The notes beneath the pieces are model-generated. The model saw only the letters and a list, made by a program, of their open reading frames with translations, had not been told where the DNA came from and searched no databases. A DNA stretch of 64,000 nt from Protula sp. h YS-2021 (taxonomy: Eukaryota > Annelida > Polychaeta > Sabellida > Serpulidae): the NCBI GenBank assembly GCA_949752745.1, contig OX457024.1:107996287-108060286 (forward strand), given 5' to 3'. Shown piece by piece: positions 47,590 to 59,501 of the stretch. How positions within the stretch are numbered: the first letter of the stretch is position 1; each line of letters starts with the position of its first letter. Made by a program: the position numbers and the translations under genes.

Positions 47590-48598
47590 CTTCTGCAAAA
47601 CTGTCCACGCTATTGGCATGCTAGAAGCTGGTGTACCATTCAACCAAGTGGCATGGCGCTTTGACTGGAGCCGAATTACAATATACCAGTTGCAACGGCG
47701 GTATAAAAACTGGGTGCACTCGAGACCGACCAAGAAGCGGCCACCCTCGAGTAACTACGCCAAATCAGGATCACCGAATCCGTTTGATCCACCTGCGTGA
47801 TCGGTTTCGCAGTGCTGCAACCACAGCGATGGAGATCCCAGACACAGCCAACAACCGCATAAGTGCAAAACGGTCATAGACGTCTTCGTGAACACGGATT
47901 ACGCGCTCGCAGACCTTACGGCGCGTCGTCTTGAACGCTCGGAGACGTATACGACGCCGCACGTGAGCTGATAACCACCATCGTGGAGGGTGGAGATTGC
48001 TAAACTGGCGACGTGTGATATTTAGCGATGAGTCACGGTTTCAATTATACCGCGCAGATGGCCGCCAGCGCGCGTATAGACGGATCGGAGACTGCTTCGC
48101 CGCATGCACAGTCAATCAGATGGATTGTTTTGGCGGCGGTTATGTGATGCTGTGGGAAGCCATTCGATTCGGCTGGAAGTCACAACTTCTGATCATTGAA
48201 GGTAATTTCACTGCAAATCGTTACATCAGTGCTCTACTCAATACTCAAGTAGTCCAGTACGTGCAGCAGAACGTTGATGCGATATTCATGCACGATAATG
48301 CGCACAAACATGCCGCTCAGGCGACTAGGAATTACCTGGCAATAAATAATGTCAAAACCTTTGACTGGCCACCCTATTCACCGGACATGAACCCCATAGA
48401 ACATCTATGAGATCATCTGGATAGGAAGGTTTGTGCTCGAAATCCGCCTTCTAAAAACCACGCTCAGCTACGCCAGGCTTTGATAGAAGAGTGGCACCGG
48501 TAAACTCAGTACCGAATCCACCGACTGATCATGTCGATGCCCCGCCGGATCCGTGCTTTACGCCAAGCCAATGAGGGACACTCACGGTATTGAGGGCA
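47590..48598 (+). pseudogene. Tc1-like transposase (DD34E), inactivated
   Basis: The N-terminal helix-turn-helix part reads KTVHAIGMLEAGVPFNQVAW and IYQLQRRYKNW, then shifts frame to TGCTRDRPRSGHPRVTT and HLRDRF. The catalytic part shows IFSDESRFQLYRADGR, CFGGGYVMLW, then MHDNAHKHAAQ, WPPYSPDMNPIEHL, and ends MSMPRRIRALRQANEGHSRY. The Asp of HDNAH and the Glu of NPIEHL are 34 residues apart (DD34E, Tc1 family). It is broken by frame changes (about 47700-47760 and before 47997) and in-frame stops after PIEHL (about 48410) and at WHR (about 48502). I could not define the terminal inverted repeats. Confidence 0.9.
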
Positions 48599-50864
48599 CT
48601 TCAGGTCGTTATATTCTGTGCACTCCGAAATTGTGACAGTCGCATGTTTTGTCAGTCTGGATTTTGCAGACTCTTAGGAGTATGGATTATTTTGTGTAAA
48701 TTTATGTTAAAGAATCAGTGAATCTTCCATTCTTTAAGTGTGAAAGTAATTAATAAATACTTTTCTCAAAATGATATATTTCATTTGCATTTTAAGTTTC
48801 TACTGTCCTTCAGTATATATATAAGCAGTTGAGCTAACCGTCAAGTCATGAAATTGAAATTTCATCGTTCTAAATAAGGATACTTATCTTTGAGCTATTC
48901 TTTCTTTCTTTTTTTCTTTTCTTTTCTTTTCTTTCTTTCTTTCTTTCTTTCTTTTATTCTCCTTTCTCATTCTGCATTTGATTTTGTTCTTTCTTATTTC
49001 TTTTCTTTTCTTATTTCTCTGGTTCTATGTTTCTTTGTCTCTGCGCTTTTTTCTTTTCTTTATGGTTTTTTTTTGTTCCACACAAGACACAGAAACGACT
49101 TTTTTTTAGAACTTTACGTCAGCGTTTTATTTCTTTATTGTCATAAGCGTAAAAAAAACCACCACAACATCCCCACAAACCATATGTATCACAGACGTGT
49201 GTTGAACAGCGAATCGGGTGTAGGCTGAATGCACTCGAGAACTTACATCTTTTCCGTGCTTTAAAGGGTCGAAAATGTCTCAAGTTCAACGACAACATTT
49301 GTTATGAAAGTTTGATACAACTATAGAAAAGAAGAATAATGATTTATCTAAACATTTACATTGACTTTATTTTTATTTACATTTGTTTATTCTCGTTCTA
49401 CCTTAAACTGTTATATGAGACCGACTCTACGTCACAAAAAAAAAATAAACAAAAAAACGCAAGCATATTTATTTCAAATGTGGGCAATTGAGGCTGGAAC
49501 AAAGCTTCACATACTTTACATAATAAAGCAAGCATCGTACCTTTTTCGCAAATTATAATATATCGGAATACACATGTGTAATATCATCAGGTTGGAAAGT
49601 TTGCCACTTTTTTTTCGTGTGACGAAATAATAGGAATTAACTTCGAATCGAATAGATGACTCCTAGCTGCCTAAACACAAGTAATATCACGTCCAACGTA
49701 CATCATTGATGCAGCCCGTATCTAACAAAAAACATATGGAAAAATTATCTTATCTTATGGCTGTTAAAATATTACATTTATACTGTACACAACAATATTA
49801 ACTTTTGTATATAACGCAGCTAGAAACATATGAACGAATATTAACCCTTTTGAAATAGCTCAAGATAAGGCTGTCAGCGATGCTGGGGACGGAGCTTTGA
49901 TGTTTTGACTCATTATCTAGAAACTGTTCAAACTTTGTTTGCGAAAGTTAGATACGAACCCTGCTCCCCCCTGCCCCCCCACCCCCGGTGTGCGAAAGAT
50001 CAACATTTTCTGTCAGTTTTATACACTCTGATTACACATTAACGAAGCGGTTTGACATCGACCTCCGATCGGTGTTGTGAAAAATAAAACACTTTCATTT
50101 CCCACCCCACAAGGCCACTGATTCAGCATTGCAAGCTTGTTTTTTTTGGGGGGGGGGGGGGAGGGGGAAAACGTTAAGAAAAAGATGTCGGCAGTCCTTT
50201 GTTAAAAAAAGACGTAAATTACTCGAAGCTCCGACGAGTCCACCGAACGCTACCGAGTCGAAATACATCGAAAGTGCAACGAAGTGTGGTGCAGGGAGAC
50301 ACCATCCTCAGTTTTTTTATCTACAATACGCTATTTAAAAAAAGAATAAGTAAATGAAAAGTCAATAAAAAAAGACTTTTTTATAGTTGCATTTTACATC
50401 TTGTTTTAATGTCATTTATTTGGGGCTCTTCGTCAATAAAACTATAATGTTGATTGCTTTTATGGCAAAAAAAAAAAAAAGAATCAGAAAAGATGCACTA
50501 GCCAGTTGTTAACGGTTTAAAAAACAACACCAATAGAAATGATATGCAAAATAATGTGTACGTGCATAGTTGCAGTCAATACCGTAATCATTCCAATTGC
50601 ATTCCAATCTATCAACGATTTTAATCAATATTTTAAACAAAATACTGAAAGGTGTTAAGAGTATCAGCAGTGGATTTTACACAAACGTTCATTTCACCGC
50701 TGTGCCATGTCCTCGGACGTTGCTCACGAATAGCCTGTTTCAGATGTTACCCCACACCGCCGTTACACTTGATTTTGATATGTTTCTGCGTGGCTTCAAA
50801 TGACCAATTTTTTTGTACTGGTTAGAATAGAACAGTTCTAAGTATAAAGAGTTTTACTGTATCT
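48599..50864. other. No gene seen; pyrimidine-rich microsatellite
   Basis: A (TTTC)n/(TTTTC)n tract spans about 48897-49075. C and G runs lie at 49964-49985 and 50137-50160, and A runs at 49436-49450 and 50467-50480. The plus-strand F/L-rich frame at 48890-49228 merely reads the microsatellite. Confidence 0.55.
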
Positions 50865-51346
50865 CTATTGCGCTTGTACTTCCGGTGGGTAATTTTTACA
50901 ATGCACTAGACTGCCAGAAAGCGTGTGCCAGAGGAAGATGTCCTTGCCCCTTGGCTTGTCGTATGTGAAAGCAGCTGGGGCAGTAACACTCCTTGTGAGT
51001 TTAAAGCCAACAGGAATTTCGCTCTTCACAAGTTTTTGTGTTACAGGCACGTGACCCATTGTGTAGCCTTTATTAATATCAAACACATTACGCGACATTT
51101 TGGGCTCTTTGGTCGTCAAGCGGCCTTCGTATGAGATCTGTGGGAAGAAGCCGGAATTCGAGAACGGTCTGGTGTAATCAAACGGGCCCGTACGCTTCGG
51201 CGGCTTGGAGTTTTTGAATGTCTCGTCGTCACGCATGTAGAAGCCATAGACGGAGTTGGTGGTGCATGGTTTGTCCATGGACCAGTGGTAGTAGGTGGGT
51301 GCTCGCTGAGGCATGGCTGTGGGCTGTCCGTCTGACTGCTGTGAGT
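50865..51346 (-). CDS. Terminal coding exon, axonemal-protein-like composition, unknown family
   Basis: A minus-strand exon opens at an acceptor (GTTGTTTTCAG|ACTCAC, exon from 51346) and runs open to a TAG at 50865-50867. If translation starts at the ATG at 51314 the product is 149 residues beginning MPQRAPTYYHWSMDKPCTT. It is rich in Tyr, Pro, Lys and Phe in short aromatic motifs (YGFYMRDDETF, GPFDYTRPFSNSGFFPQISY, NVFDINKGYTMGHVP). This composition recalls small microtubule-inner or cilium-associated proteins, but I cannot match it to a named one. The frame is also open 5' of the ATG, so it may instead be the last exon of a longer protein. Overlapping frames on both strands are shadows. Confidence 0.6.
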
Positions 51347-53141
51347 CTGAAAACAACGTGAAAAGTGTACACACTGTTTGAACTGATACAGCCGGTTATA
51401 TCTTAAAAAAATGCGTCGCGCCACCGTGCTTAACCCCACCCCCCCTAAGCCCACCCCCGCCACATCGTCCCCGCACTCCCTCCCTCAACAAATCGAGCTC
51501 CACCCAATGCAAAGATATAAGTTGTACGAAAATCGCTGGGTGATTTCATGTCAGTCAGCATCATGTCAGTCCATTCTAAAGAAAAAAGAATATGTTGGGT
51601 GGATATTTCCGGAAATTGCCGAAGTTTTCTAGAACTTCCGCGTGTAGGGTTCCTGCCTGTCGGTGCGCTACTGACATACAGAAGATTGAATTCACACTGA
51701 TTTTTATCAAAATGTAGAGAAAAAAACTAAAAGCGTTTGTTTTTGTTTTTGTTTTTTTTTTTTTGCAGCGCAAGCCACTTTCCGAATTTACATAAAGCAT
51801 ATTACCAGGAATGTTTGAAACGATCTTGAATTATTTGATATAAAGAGTGGTAATTTTGGGTGGTGGGGGAGGGGGGCGGGTGCGTGATTGGGAGGTAGGC
51901 AGCTAACTTTTCTTAAGGGAGGGGGAGGGGTGAGTATGCTGGCTGAGGAGGTATAGAAAAAATGTATTCGCTAGGAAAATTCGACCTTTTTTATGAGTAT
52001 TTTACTCCCCAACCGAGTAGAATTTCCCGGGGTTGAGGGGGCTTACTACCCCACAGATTGGATACCACACGGTAGGTGTCTATTGCGTTTTAAAACGACC
52101 CCCAGACGCGGAGTTTAAGTTGGAAACAATACCCCCTTTTTAACCAAACGTGGAAGTCAGTTGTGAAACAACCCCTCTTTTTATGGGAAACATGGAGCGC
52201 TGAATGAATACTATCGCCCCCCCCCCCACCTTTTAACGAAATTGACACCCCGCACAGCCTCAAAATTGCCCCCATACAATGTAACATATGAAACCAAGTG
52301 CCACCCCTCCCTCACCATAGTCACTCTTGATAACTATCAATCACTAGCTCTACAATGCCCACCGCTTAATTTTTTTTTTTTTTTTTTTTGATATTACTTT
52401 TGCTGTATGAACAATAATAAATACACAAAATAAACACTCACCTTAGAGAACCGGTCCTAGAAAGAAGGTCCAAAACTTTACTAAAGTCTAGACACTTGTT
52501 TTATTTCCAGTTAATTTATTTGCCCCCTTGTTCCTCTGCACGAACAAAAATATTAAAATCGACAACAGGTTTTTGGTTCTTCGTGTTGTCATGGACTCCC
52601 CGTGAACTGACATGCGCACTGCGAAATCAATAACCCTATTCCAGACTCATAATGCTGTTGGTAATGTATGCGAGTACAACAGCCTATGATAATGCGCTTA
52701 TTTGGTAAACACAAACGCCGTCGCACGAGCCCAGCAATCTGATCTCACAATCTATTGATCCAATATATTACCATGCTGGAGTGTCGTTCAAAATATCGTT
52801 ATATCCGTATAAATCTTATTCCTTTTGTGGATCGCTTAGTGCACAAATCTCCTCACGGCTTTCTTTCCATTTTTTTGGCAAGTACAAGTCCACCTGGCCA
52901 TACGACTGGCCTCAAGATAACGGGGCGGGGGAGGGGGGGGGGGAGCAAGTCCGCCGCCATATTAAAAAAAGTTAACTGCAAGATTTACTGCACTCCCAGA
53001 AGAGAATATCAGCTGATCTAGCCACTTCATTCAAACATTTTTTTTGGTGACAGTGTTTTGCTAAACAGGCAGCCGAGGATAACATACTGACGGACAGTAG
53101 GACACGCTAAGAACTATGTCTGCAGGAAGACATAACTGCGT
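51347..53141. other. No further gene seen; G/C tracts and a dispersed repeat copy
   Basis: Upstream side of the minus-strand exon. Contains G-rich tracts (51863-51890), poly-C at 52207-52220, poly-T at 52371-52389, and a copy of the dispersed CGCGGAGT...ATACCCC repeat (52080-52310). Confidence 0.5.
52080..52310 (+). repeat. Dispersed repeat family 'CGCGGAGT', copy A
   Basis: Shares with the copies at 56330-56660, 57030-57130, 60620-60760 (same orientation) and 59310-59475 (inverted) an ordered series of blocks: TTTTAAAACGACCCC, GCGGAGT, GGAAACAATACCCC, TTTTTAACCAAACG, a poly-C stretch, TTTTAACGAAATTG, CTCAAAATTGCCCC and CAAGTGCCACCCCTCCC. No coding potential. Confidence 0.75.
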
Positions 53142-53645
53142 ATGGACGACATATCGACTGCGCATCGACGGCGTATCGACGACATATCGACGACGCATCG
53201 ACGGCGTATCGACGACGACATACCGACGGCGCATCGACGACATATCGACGGCGCATCGATCGACGTCGTACCGACGACGTATCGACGGCGCATCGACGGC
53301 GTATCGACGACATACCGACGGCGTATCGATCGACGGCGCATCGACGACGTATCGACAGCGCATCGATAGACGGCGTATCGACGACATATCAACGGCGGAT
53401 CGACGGCTTATCGACGACATATCGACGGCGCATCGATCGACGGCGTATCGACGACATATCGACGGCGCATCGACGGCGTATCGACGACGTATCGACGGCG
53501 CATCGATCGACGGCGTATCGACTAAATATCGACGGCGCATCGACGGCGTATCGACGACATATCGACGGCGTATCGACGCCACATCAACGGCGTATCGACG
53601 GTGTATCGATGACGTACCAACGACGTACTGATGGCGTATCCATAA
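53142..53645. repeat. 11-bp minisatellite, about 43 copies
   Basis: Units ATCGACGGCGT and ATCGACGACAT alternate, with occasional 15-bp units carrying an extra ATCG (ATCGATCGACGGCGT). The alternation builds larger periods of about 33-45 bp. The Arg/Asp/Ser-rich frames on both strands are artefacts of the unit. Confidence 0.95.
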
Positions 53646-54263
53646 ATTCAAGCCGACGGTGGCGCATGTAGCCTGACAAACAGAAACACGGACAGACGGA
53701 CCAAACAGTGACCGATATCAAACAAAAAATTGACATCGCTTATATTGTATGCAATGTGTGGTTTAATACAACGTTAGATATCATTTGAATATTCATGTCA
53801 GCTGTGTTAGTGGGCGTGTCAGGTTTAAAACAAAGTGGTCGTAAAAGTATCCAATATGGGACACATCCATGAATTCCCGGCACCAGATTCCGAACGCTGA
53901 ATGAGCCATATATCAGTATTCCGCACAACCGTTAATATATGGTACATATCCACGAATTCCAAGCACCAGATTCCTAACGCTGAATAAGCCAGACATCAGT
54001 ATTCCGTTAAAACCTAAATAGTCATTTTTGAAGGTAATTGGATATTGTAGTCTCTGATATTCTGCACCAAATGCTTTAGGTAAAACGAAATATGGTCTCA
54101 AAATATATTTTTTTGAAGAAATTAAAAAAAGGATTTATAGTATAATTATATCTATTACTTTATAAGTTAATAATACATGCCTTTGTTTAGAATTGGAAAC
54201 TACCAATAAACAGATAAAGAGGACATGCACATAATTACACAACTTCTGATCAAATACAAAAAA

Positions 54264-54294
<31 letters not shown>

Positions 54295-55868
54295 CGCTAT
54301 GACATTGGCTGTCAGTCATAATGTGCTGAGGGAGCCAGAGTTGACCTTGATTCGGTGGAAAACTTAATAATGAAAATACAAACAAGTGCTGATTGACAGG
54401 AATCAAAGAACATAGTTAAAATTGATGAAACTGGGTTGTTCTTTAATGCACTTTCAAACAAGTCAGATTTTACGTTGTGAAGTGTACTGTTTATTTTGCA
54501 GCCAAATTATTGTGCTATTGCCCTAATTGGAAAATGGGGGGGGGGGGGGGGGGGGAAGGGGGGGGGGGGCTCAACACACCGGATACGTCACTAAACCGAA
54601 AGTATTCATTTAGTCCCATCGGTGTCCAGTGAATTGCAGCTCATGCTACCAGCTCTTCGGGCCGGGAAGGTTTTTCGAATCAGTCCCCTCCCCCCCCCCC
54701 CCTCCCTCTGTATCCGTCCACTGATGACTACCACATCCAACTTTTTCTCATATTTTGATATGGAATGGTTTTTGTTTTGCAATTGTTTAATGCAGTTTCA
54801 GATACCGAAAACCCGTTTTTTATTTTGATATAGAAAATGATTTTTTTAGACATCCGTAATTGAATTTGTGATATCTTACAAATTACTAGTGGCATATCTA
54901 AAATTCACTTCCATTTTGTAATATTTGAATTGCGCTTTAGACATCTAAAATTGAACTTCAGGCATCTGAAATTACATCTTCAATATCTTTAAGTAAAAAT
55001 ATGTAAACTCGTCTAAACCCCATACGAATTCGATGACCATGACAAATAAACCCACATAAAACAGAAATTATATAATTTCTTTGGATATCTTTAAATCAGT
55101 TGAAAAAAAAACTACTTCCTGTGTGCAACTCACCGAGAAATGATTTTTTTTTGTAGAACGGGGAGCAATATTTAAATAAAGAAAGTCAAAACAAACACAC
55201 AAACAAACAAACAATGAAATATAACAGACAGACGAATCACTTCTTATTTTCATATTTTTCAGTCGTCTTTGCAATTTGCCCTTCACGGCATTTTTGTAAT
55301 GTCGCTGTTCTATTGCAAAAAAAAAAAAAAAGAGGAATGACCCTGCTGTGACTTATCGCTATTCTGACCCACAGCGCCAATATAACGTCCCTGATAAACA
55401 AATTTTTCTGAAGCTCGCTGGACAGGTTGTCATTTGGGTCACGAATCACATTCAAAGATCATTGACTGGTTTGAATTGATCGGACAACTGGAATTTGGGA
55501 TAATGGGTTCCCGAAATTGACAGAGTTTTCACTGGTGTGGTCATGTCTAATACAGACTTGCACATAGACCAAATTTTAATGGTTTTAAACAATATTTACT
55601 TTCTGCACCTAATGAGTATTGTTAGGAAAATTCAAAAGGACACGAATATATTAATGCAACGTCTTAGTTTGAGATTAAATGGATTATTTGGTGGTACTGA
55701 TTTGTATGTAAACAACCTCTATTTTGCGGGTACTATGTTACAAACGACCTTCACTGAAATCAAAATAAGTGAACACGTGACATCTGACAACAATATTTTG
55801 GTTTTGAACGCCAGTGGAATAAATGATTTGATGGAGGAGAGTCGCAGGCATTCCACTCTCTGGACATG
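53646..55868. other. No gene seen
   Basis: AT-rich. A 90-bp piece is duplicated (about 53848-53928 and 53930-54008, sharing CACCAGATTCC(G/T)AACGCTGAAT). Homopolymers: A run 54267-54293, G run 54536-54569, C run about 54687-54703. No exon was recognised. Confidence 0.45.
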
Positions 55869-55962
55869 GAGCTGTGAAGTCTGAATCCAGCTGCTTTGAA
55901 GTCTGAATCCAGCTGCTGTGAAGTCTGAATCCAGCTGCTTTGAAGTCTGAATCCAGCCGCCT
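55869..55962. repeat. 22-bp minisatellite, four copies
   Basis: Units of GAAGTCTGAATCCAGCTGCT plus TT or GT. Confidence 0.92.
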
Positions 55963-56329
55963 CCTCACACAAGCCTCATGAGTGTTCAGTAATTGCATTT
56001 CATTTTTATACTAAATAACTTGATGCAATGCGCGAGTGAATTACACGTACGATATGCGCACAAATTTGAAAGTACATCAGCACTCCCTGTGTTTCTGAAA
56101 AAAAAAAAACAGAAAGAAATCCACTGAACCCGAAAAAGCGTTGAAAGAAAAGAAGGGCTGGGGTAGTACAAGTCGAAAGTTCTCCAATCCCTTGCTCTGT
56201 GCCAAGAAATGCCCAACCAGGGAATCCAATGGGTGGCTGCTCCGGGGGGGGGGGGGGGCATTCACGTACCAACTGGTTACCATGTGTGTCCATGATCCAG
56301 GGATGCAACTGCAGTACCAAATGGTTAGC

Positions 56330-56660
56330 ATGCGTGTCCATGGCTTTTTAAAACAACCCCTAAACGCGGAGTGCTAATTTTGAAATAATACCCCTTTTTT
56401 AACTAAATGCGGAGTGAAATTCCGAAATAACCGCCTTTTTGTGGAACACGCTGAGTACTAAATGAAAAAATACCCCCCCCCCTCCCCATTTTTAATGAAA
56501 CTGGTACTCTTTGCGGACCGCGTCTGGTCTCAAAATTACCCTCTTTCTCGGGGTGTCTTGGGCACGAATGGCAACAAATAAGCTATCAATGGCCCCCCTC
56601 ATGCGTGGACAAGTATGGTAACACACGTCAGATACCAAGTGCCTCCCCTCCCACCCCACC
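56330..56660 (+). repeat. Dispersed repeat family 'CGCGGAGT', copy B
   Basis: The longest copy. Just upstream, the phrase CCA(A/C)(C/A)TGGTTA(C/G)CATG(T/C)GTGTCCATG occurs twice (about 56266-56292 and 56315-56342); one of these is also found beside copy E. It includes poly-C (56475-56484) and the CAAGTGCCTCCCCTCCC end. Confidence 0.75.
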
Positions 56661-57029
56661 TTCCCTGACGTCAGTCCAGCTTCGACCATAAGTGTACTGG
56701 GACAAGATATCAGACAGGGTTTTAAGGCCCGTATGCGTTCTGAAGAGACCCTTTGTTAATAATTTCCTATTAGCGGTTCTATTGTGCTTAAGGGCTTCTG
56801 TATTCTGTTGTAACACTTATTTCACCATATTTCGTTTAGATTCGGTTGTTTCGTAGCTTAAGTCCTTGCGAAAAAGAATTGGGACTTTTTGACCCCCTTC
56901 CTTGTGAGAAAAGTAATGTTACTCGTTTATCATAACAGTGTACCCCAAAATCCTACGATCCCCCCTCCCCCAGTTCTCCGTTTCATAGACTGCTCCCCCC
57001 CCCCCGGCGTGATGGGGAGCGGGGACGGG

Positions 57030-57130
57030 AGTGGGCACTCACATACCAGCTCGATAAAATGCGTGTTCAGTACCTTCTGAAGCGACCCCATTAATGCGGA
57101 GTGCCAAGTCTGAGAGACCTGCAAAATACG
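57030..57130 (+). repeat. Dispersed repeat family 'CGCGGAGT', copy C (partial)
   Basis: Contains ACATACCAGCTCGATAAAATG, CTTCTGAAGCGACCCC, ATGCGGAGTGCCAAGTCTGA and then diverges. Confidence 0.55.
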
Positions 57131-57952
57131 GAAGCCAGGATCGTATTTTCATGTGGTTAATGTGATTCTTTATCGCCAGCTTCCCTTATTCCTAATGGCA
57201 AGGTGGAGAAAAAGTAGAACTCCATTAAAACAACGTGGCATAGAAAAGCCATTGCTTTTAACAAATTTATAATAGCATCTCTATATCAGTAACCAGCACA
57301 TCCACCGACATGACGGTAAAATTGTAGCGCTGTACGATAGAAAAATATGATAAAATGGGAATAAAGTCGAAACAGTACCAACAGACGAGATAATACGATC
57401 GTGACTTCTACCTTCTATGTCACGCTGAAAAAGTGGCCTTTTCGAGGAGATAGTTCTCGCACGGTTTTGTGTCCGCACAAACGGCGCTCGCATTTTTAGG
57501 CCATAACCCTTCGAATTGGGGCCTATAGGTTTGGGGTGTCCGTCCGTCCGTCTTTCCGTCATCGCTTTATACCCATATGAATTTGGGGGGGCGGTTGGGG
57601 CCTGCTTATGTTTCACAAATACTTACTTGTTAAGCTAAAAATACTTCACTGGTGTCAAACCAACAATTAATTAATAGTTTTAGTGTCATGGCATGTAAAC
57701 AGTTGTAAAACCATTAAACTATACTGTGCTTAAATGATTTGCCAGTGCCTGATAGGTCATTGAAATTTTCAAAAATTAAAAAAAATTTCTCTGACTGCGT
57801 TTAATATTTTTATCGCTGTTTCATTTTAAAAAAGTGACTAGAAACCATATCCTTTTTTGTTTCTGTCTTTAGAGCGGTATTCCCGAAATATCCTGGCCCA
57901 AAGAGACAAATTTCGTGTTCCAAGAGCTTAACTGAAGTCACTTTGGTAGAGA
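57131..57952. other. No supported exon; repeat-like segment
   Basis: Around 57430-57590 the text CACACGG...CGAATTGGGGCCTATAGG and GTGTCCGTCCGTCCGTC resembles widespread invertebrate dispersed repeats. The 111-codon minus-strand frame across it is not credible as a gene. Confidence 0.4.
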
Positions 57953-58039
57953 TAAGAGGGGAAAACTGGACACACCTCCGCGTCACCCCCGTGTGTCCAG
58001 AACCCCCATGGGGGGATTGTGTCCAGTTTCCCCCTCTTA
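57953..58039. repeat. Hairpin inverted repeat, 87 bp
   Basis: TAAGAGGGGAAAACTGGACA at the left pairs with TGTCCAGTTTCCCCCTCTTA at the right; inside lies a further GTGTGTCCAG copy and a CCCCCATGGGGGG palindrome. Possibly a tiny MITE. It sits about 300 bp before the first cyclin exon. Confidence 0.7.
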
Positions 58040-58343
58040 CCCCTACTCGATTTGCCGTGGACATGTTCAATATTGTTGTTTTTTTTGACAGGGGACGTTA
58101 TGTCCGGATACAGAGGGTGGAAAAGGGGAGGCCGGTGGGGGGGGGGGGGGGGTGGCTGGTGGATATACTGAATGGCCTTACTTTGATGATCTGATTGCAG
58201 GATTGCCAGAGAGAAGCAGTCAAAGGGACCACTCGTCGAAGCGCTTTTCGCGACTGCCCCTGTTTCCTGACCCAGGCGCATCAGAGTGTCCATATTTTTG
58301 CCGTCCGAGGACGCGGGGGATATTTATTCAGCTAACTTTGCAG
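58040..58343. other. Region just upstream of the cyclin exons; unresolved
   Basis: Poly-G run at 58137-58152. Possible acceptors at 58200 (CTGATTGCAG) and 58343 (AACTTTGCAG). The frame following 58200 meets a stop at about 58333, so I prefer 58343 as the acceptor. Confidence 0.4.
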
Positions 58344-58599
58344 CACATCTCGAGAGTCTCCGATGGAAGCAATGGTAGGGAATGTCAGCTATCCCTGTCC
58401 TAGTTTGCTCTATCACGGCGCAGTGCATGACGGGAGTTCCGAAGTGCATCATGGGAATTGGGAAGTGCATGATGGGAATTCGGAGGTCCACACAGTGCCC
58501 TCTATTGGCAGACTGTCGCCCTCCGCAGCAGACGACAGCGGGATTTACGTCATCTACGGCGATGAGTCGGGAAAACCGGAAGTGACGGAAGACATGGAG
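58344..58599 (+). CDS. Cyclin gene, N-terminal exon
   Basis: Open from the acceptor at 58343 to a good donor (GACATGGAG|GTATGG), ending in phase 0. An internal ATG at 58363 could be the start (MEAMVGNVSYPCPSLLYHG). The encoded part contains three in-frame 24-bp repeats reading AVHDGSSE, VHHGNWE and VHDGNSE, then SIGRLSPSAADDSGIYVIYG and EVTEDME. The region is non-globular. Joining to the next exon keeps frame (phase 0 to phase 0), which is the main reason to assign it to the cyclin gene. No domain is expected in this part of a cyclin. Confidence 0.6.
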
Positions 58600-59309
58600 G
58601 TATGGGTAATGTAACCATTACAAGGTCTTTCCCATTTGGATGTGGGGGGAGGGCGGAGATGGCGGGAGCTATATGAATGTATTTTGTCCGGGTGGCCACT
58701 TGGTATCGTATGTCTATCGGTAATCGTTGGAACTTTCTCGTATAGACGCAGAAAAGCGCGGATTTCTTCATGGCAAAATACCTTTTCCGTAAAAAATGAC
58801 GTCTGGTTATAGAGAACTATGTTATATGTCGTTCGGAGTTATTCACGAAGTTCACAAATATATGTAAAGAAAAAAATGCAAAATTTCAGAAAAAAACACA
58901 GAAGATGCAATTCTTCCTCTAAATTGAGCCCCATCGTTTTGACATTTGATGGCGAAGGCTCCGTGATGTTTCTGTATAAGGTTGGCCAAAGAAAAAAAAA
59001 AAGAAAAGAAAAAAAAGGGCAAGATTCCAGAACAACATACGCACGCAAAATACTACCCTTCCAGCTGTTACAGTTCACAGTATACATATTTTACACGTAA
59101 CTTGCACACCACTATTTACGATAATGCCTGCATGAGTGCATTGTGCATGTCGAATAATGTCACACAGCATTTTCCAGCTAAGATGTCTGCAAGAGAAATA
59201 CGCTTTATACCAAACCCCCGGGAGGGGGCGGGGGAGGGGGGTACTTGAAGCCATCTATGCTGCCATGCGTTTCCAAAAAAAAAAAAAAGAAAAAAATCGC
59301 GGAGAAAGG

Positions 59310-59475
59310 GGTTAACTTTGATGCCTGACGCGGTCCACGCGGTGTGCCAATTTCGCTAAAAAGGGAGAGGGGAGGGGGGAAAAGGTTATTTGCATTCAGT
59401 ACTCCGCACATCCCACAAAACGGGCGATCTTTCAGAATTGCATTCAGCATTTAATTGAAAGGGGGTATTATTTAA
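59310..59475 (-). repeat. Dispersed repeat family 'CGCGGAGT', copy D (inverted, intronic)
   Basis: Read on the minus strand it shows AATAATACCCCC, TGCAATTCTGAAAGATC, GCGGAGTACTGAATG, a poly-C/CT stretch, TTTTTAGCGAAATTGGCAC and GACCGCGTC in the family order. It lies in the first cyclin intron just before the acceptor at 59501. Confidence 0.65.
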
Positions 59476-59501
59476 CAATTAGCATATTTTTTCATAAACA
59501 G

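Noticed and set aside
48890..49228. Hydrophobic 112-codon frame resembling a membrane protein
   Set aside because: It is a translation of a TTTC-rich microsatellite.
53061..53651. 196-codon Arg/Asp/Ser-rich frame and its plus-strand counterpart
   Set aside because: Both strands are open through the 11-bp minisatellite; composition is dictated by the repeat.
58201..58403. Alternative upstream start of the first cyclin exon at 58201
   Set aside because: The frame compatible with the downstream exon has a stop near 58333; the other frames do not join the cyclin frame.
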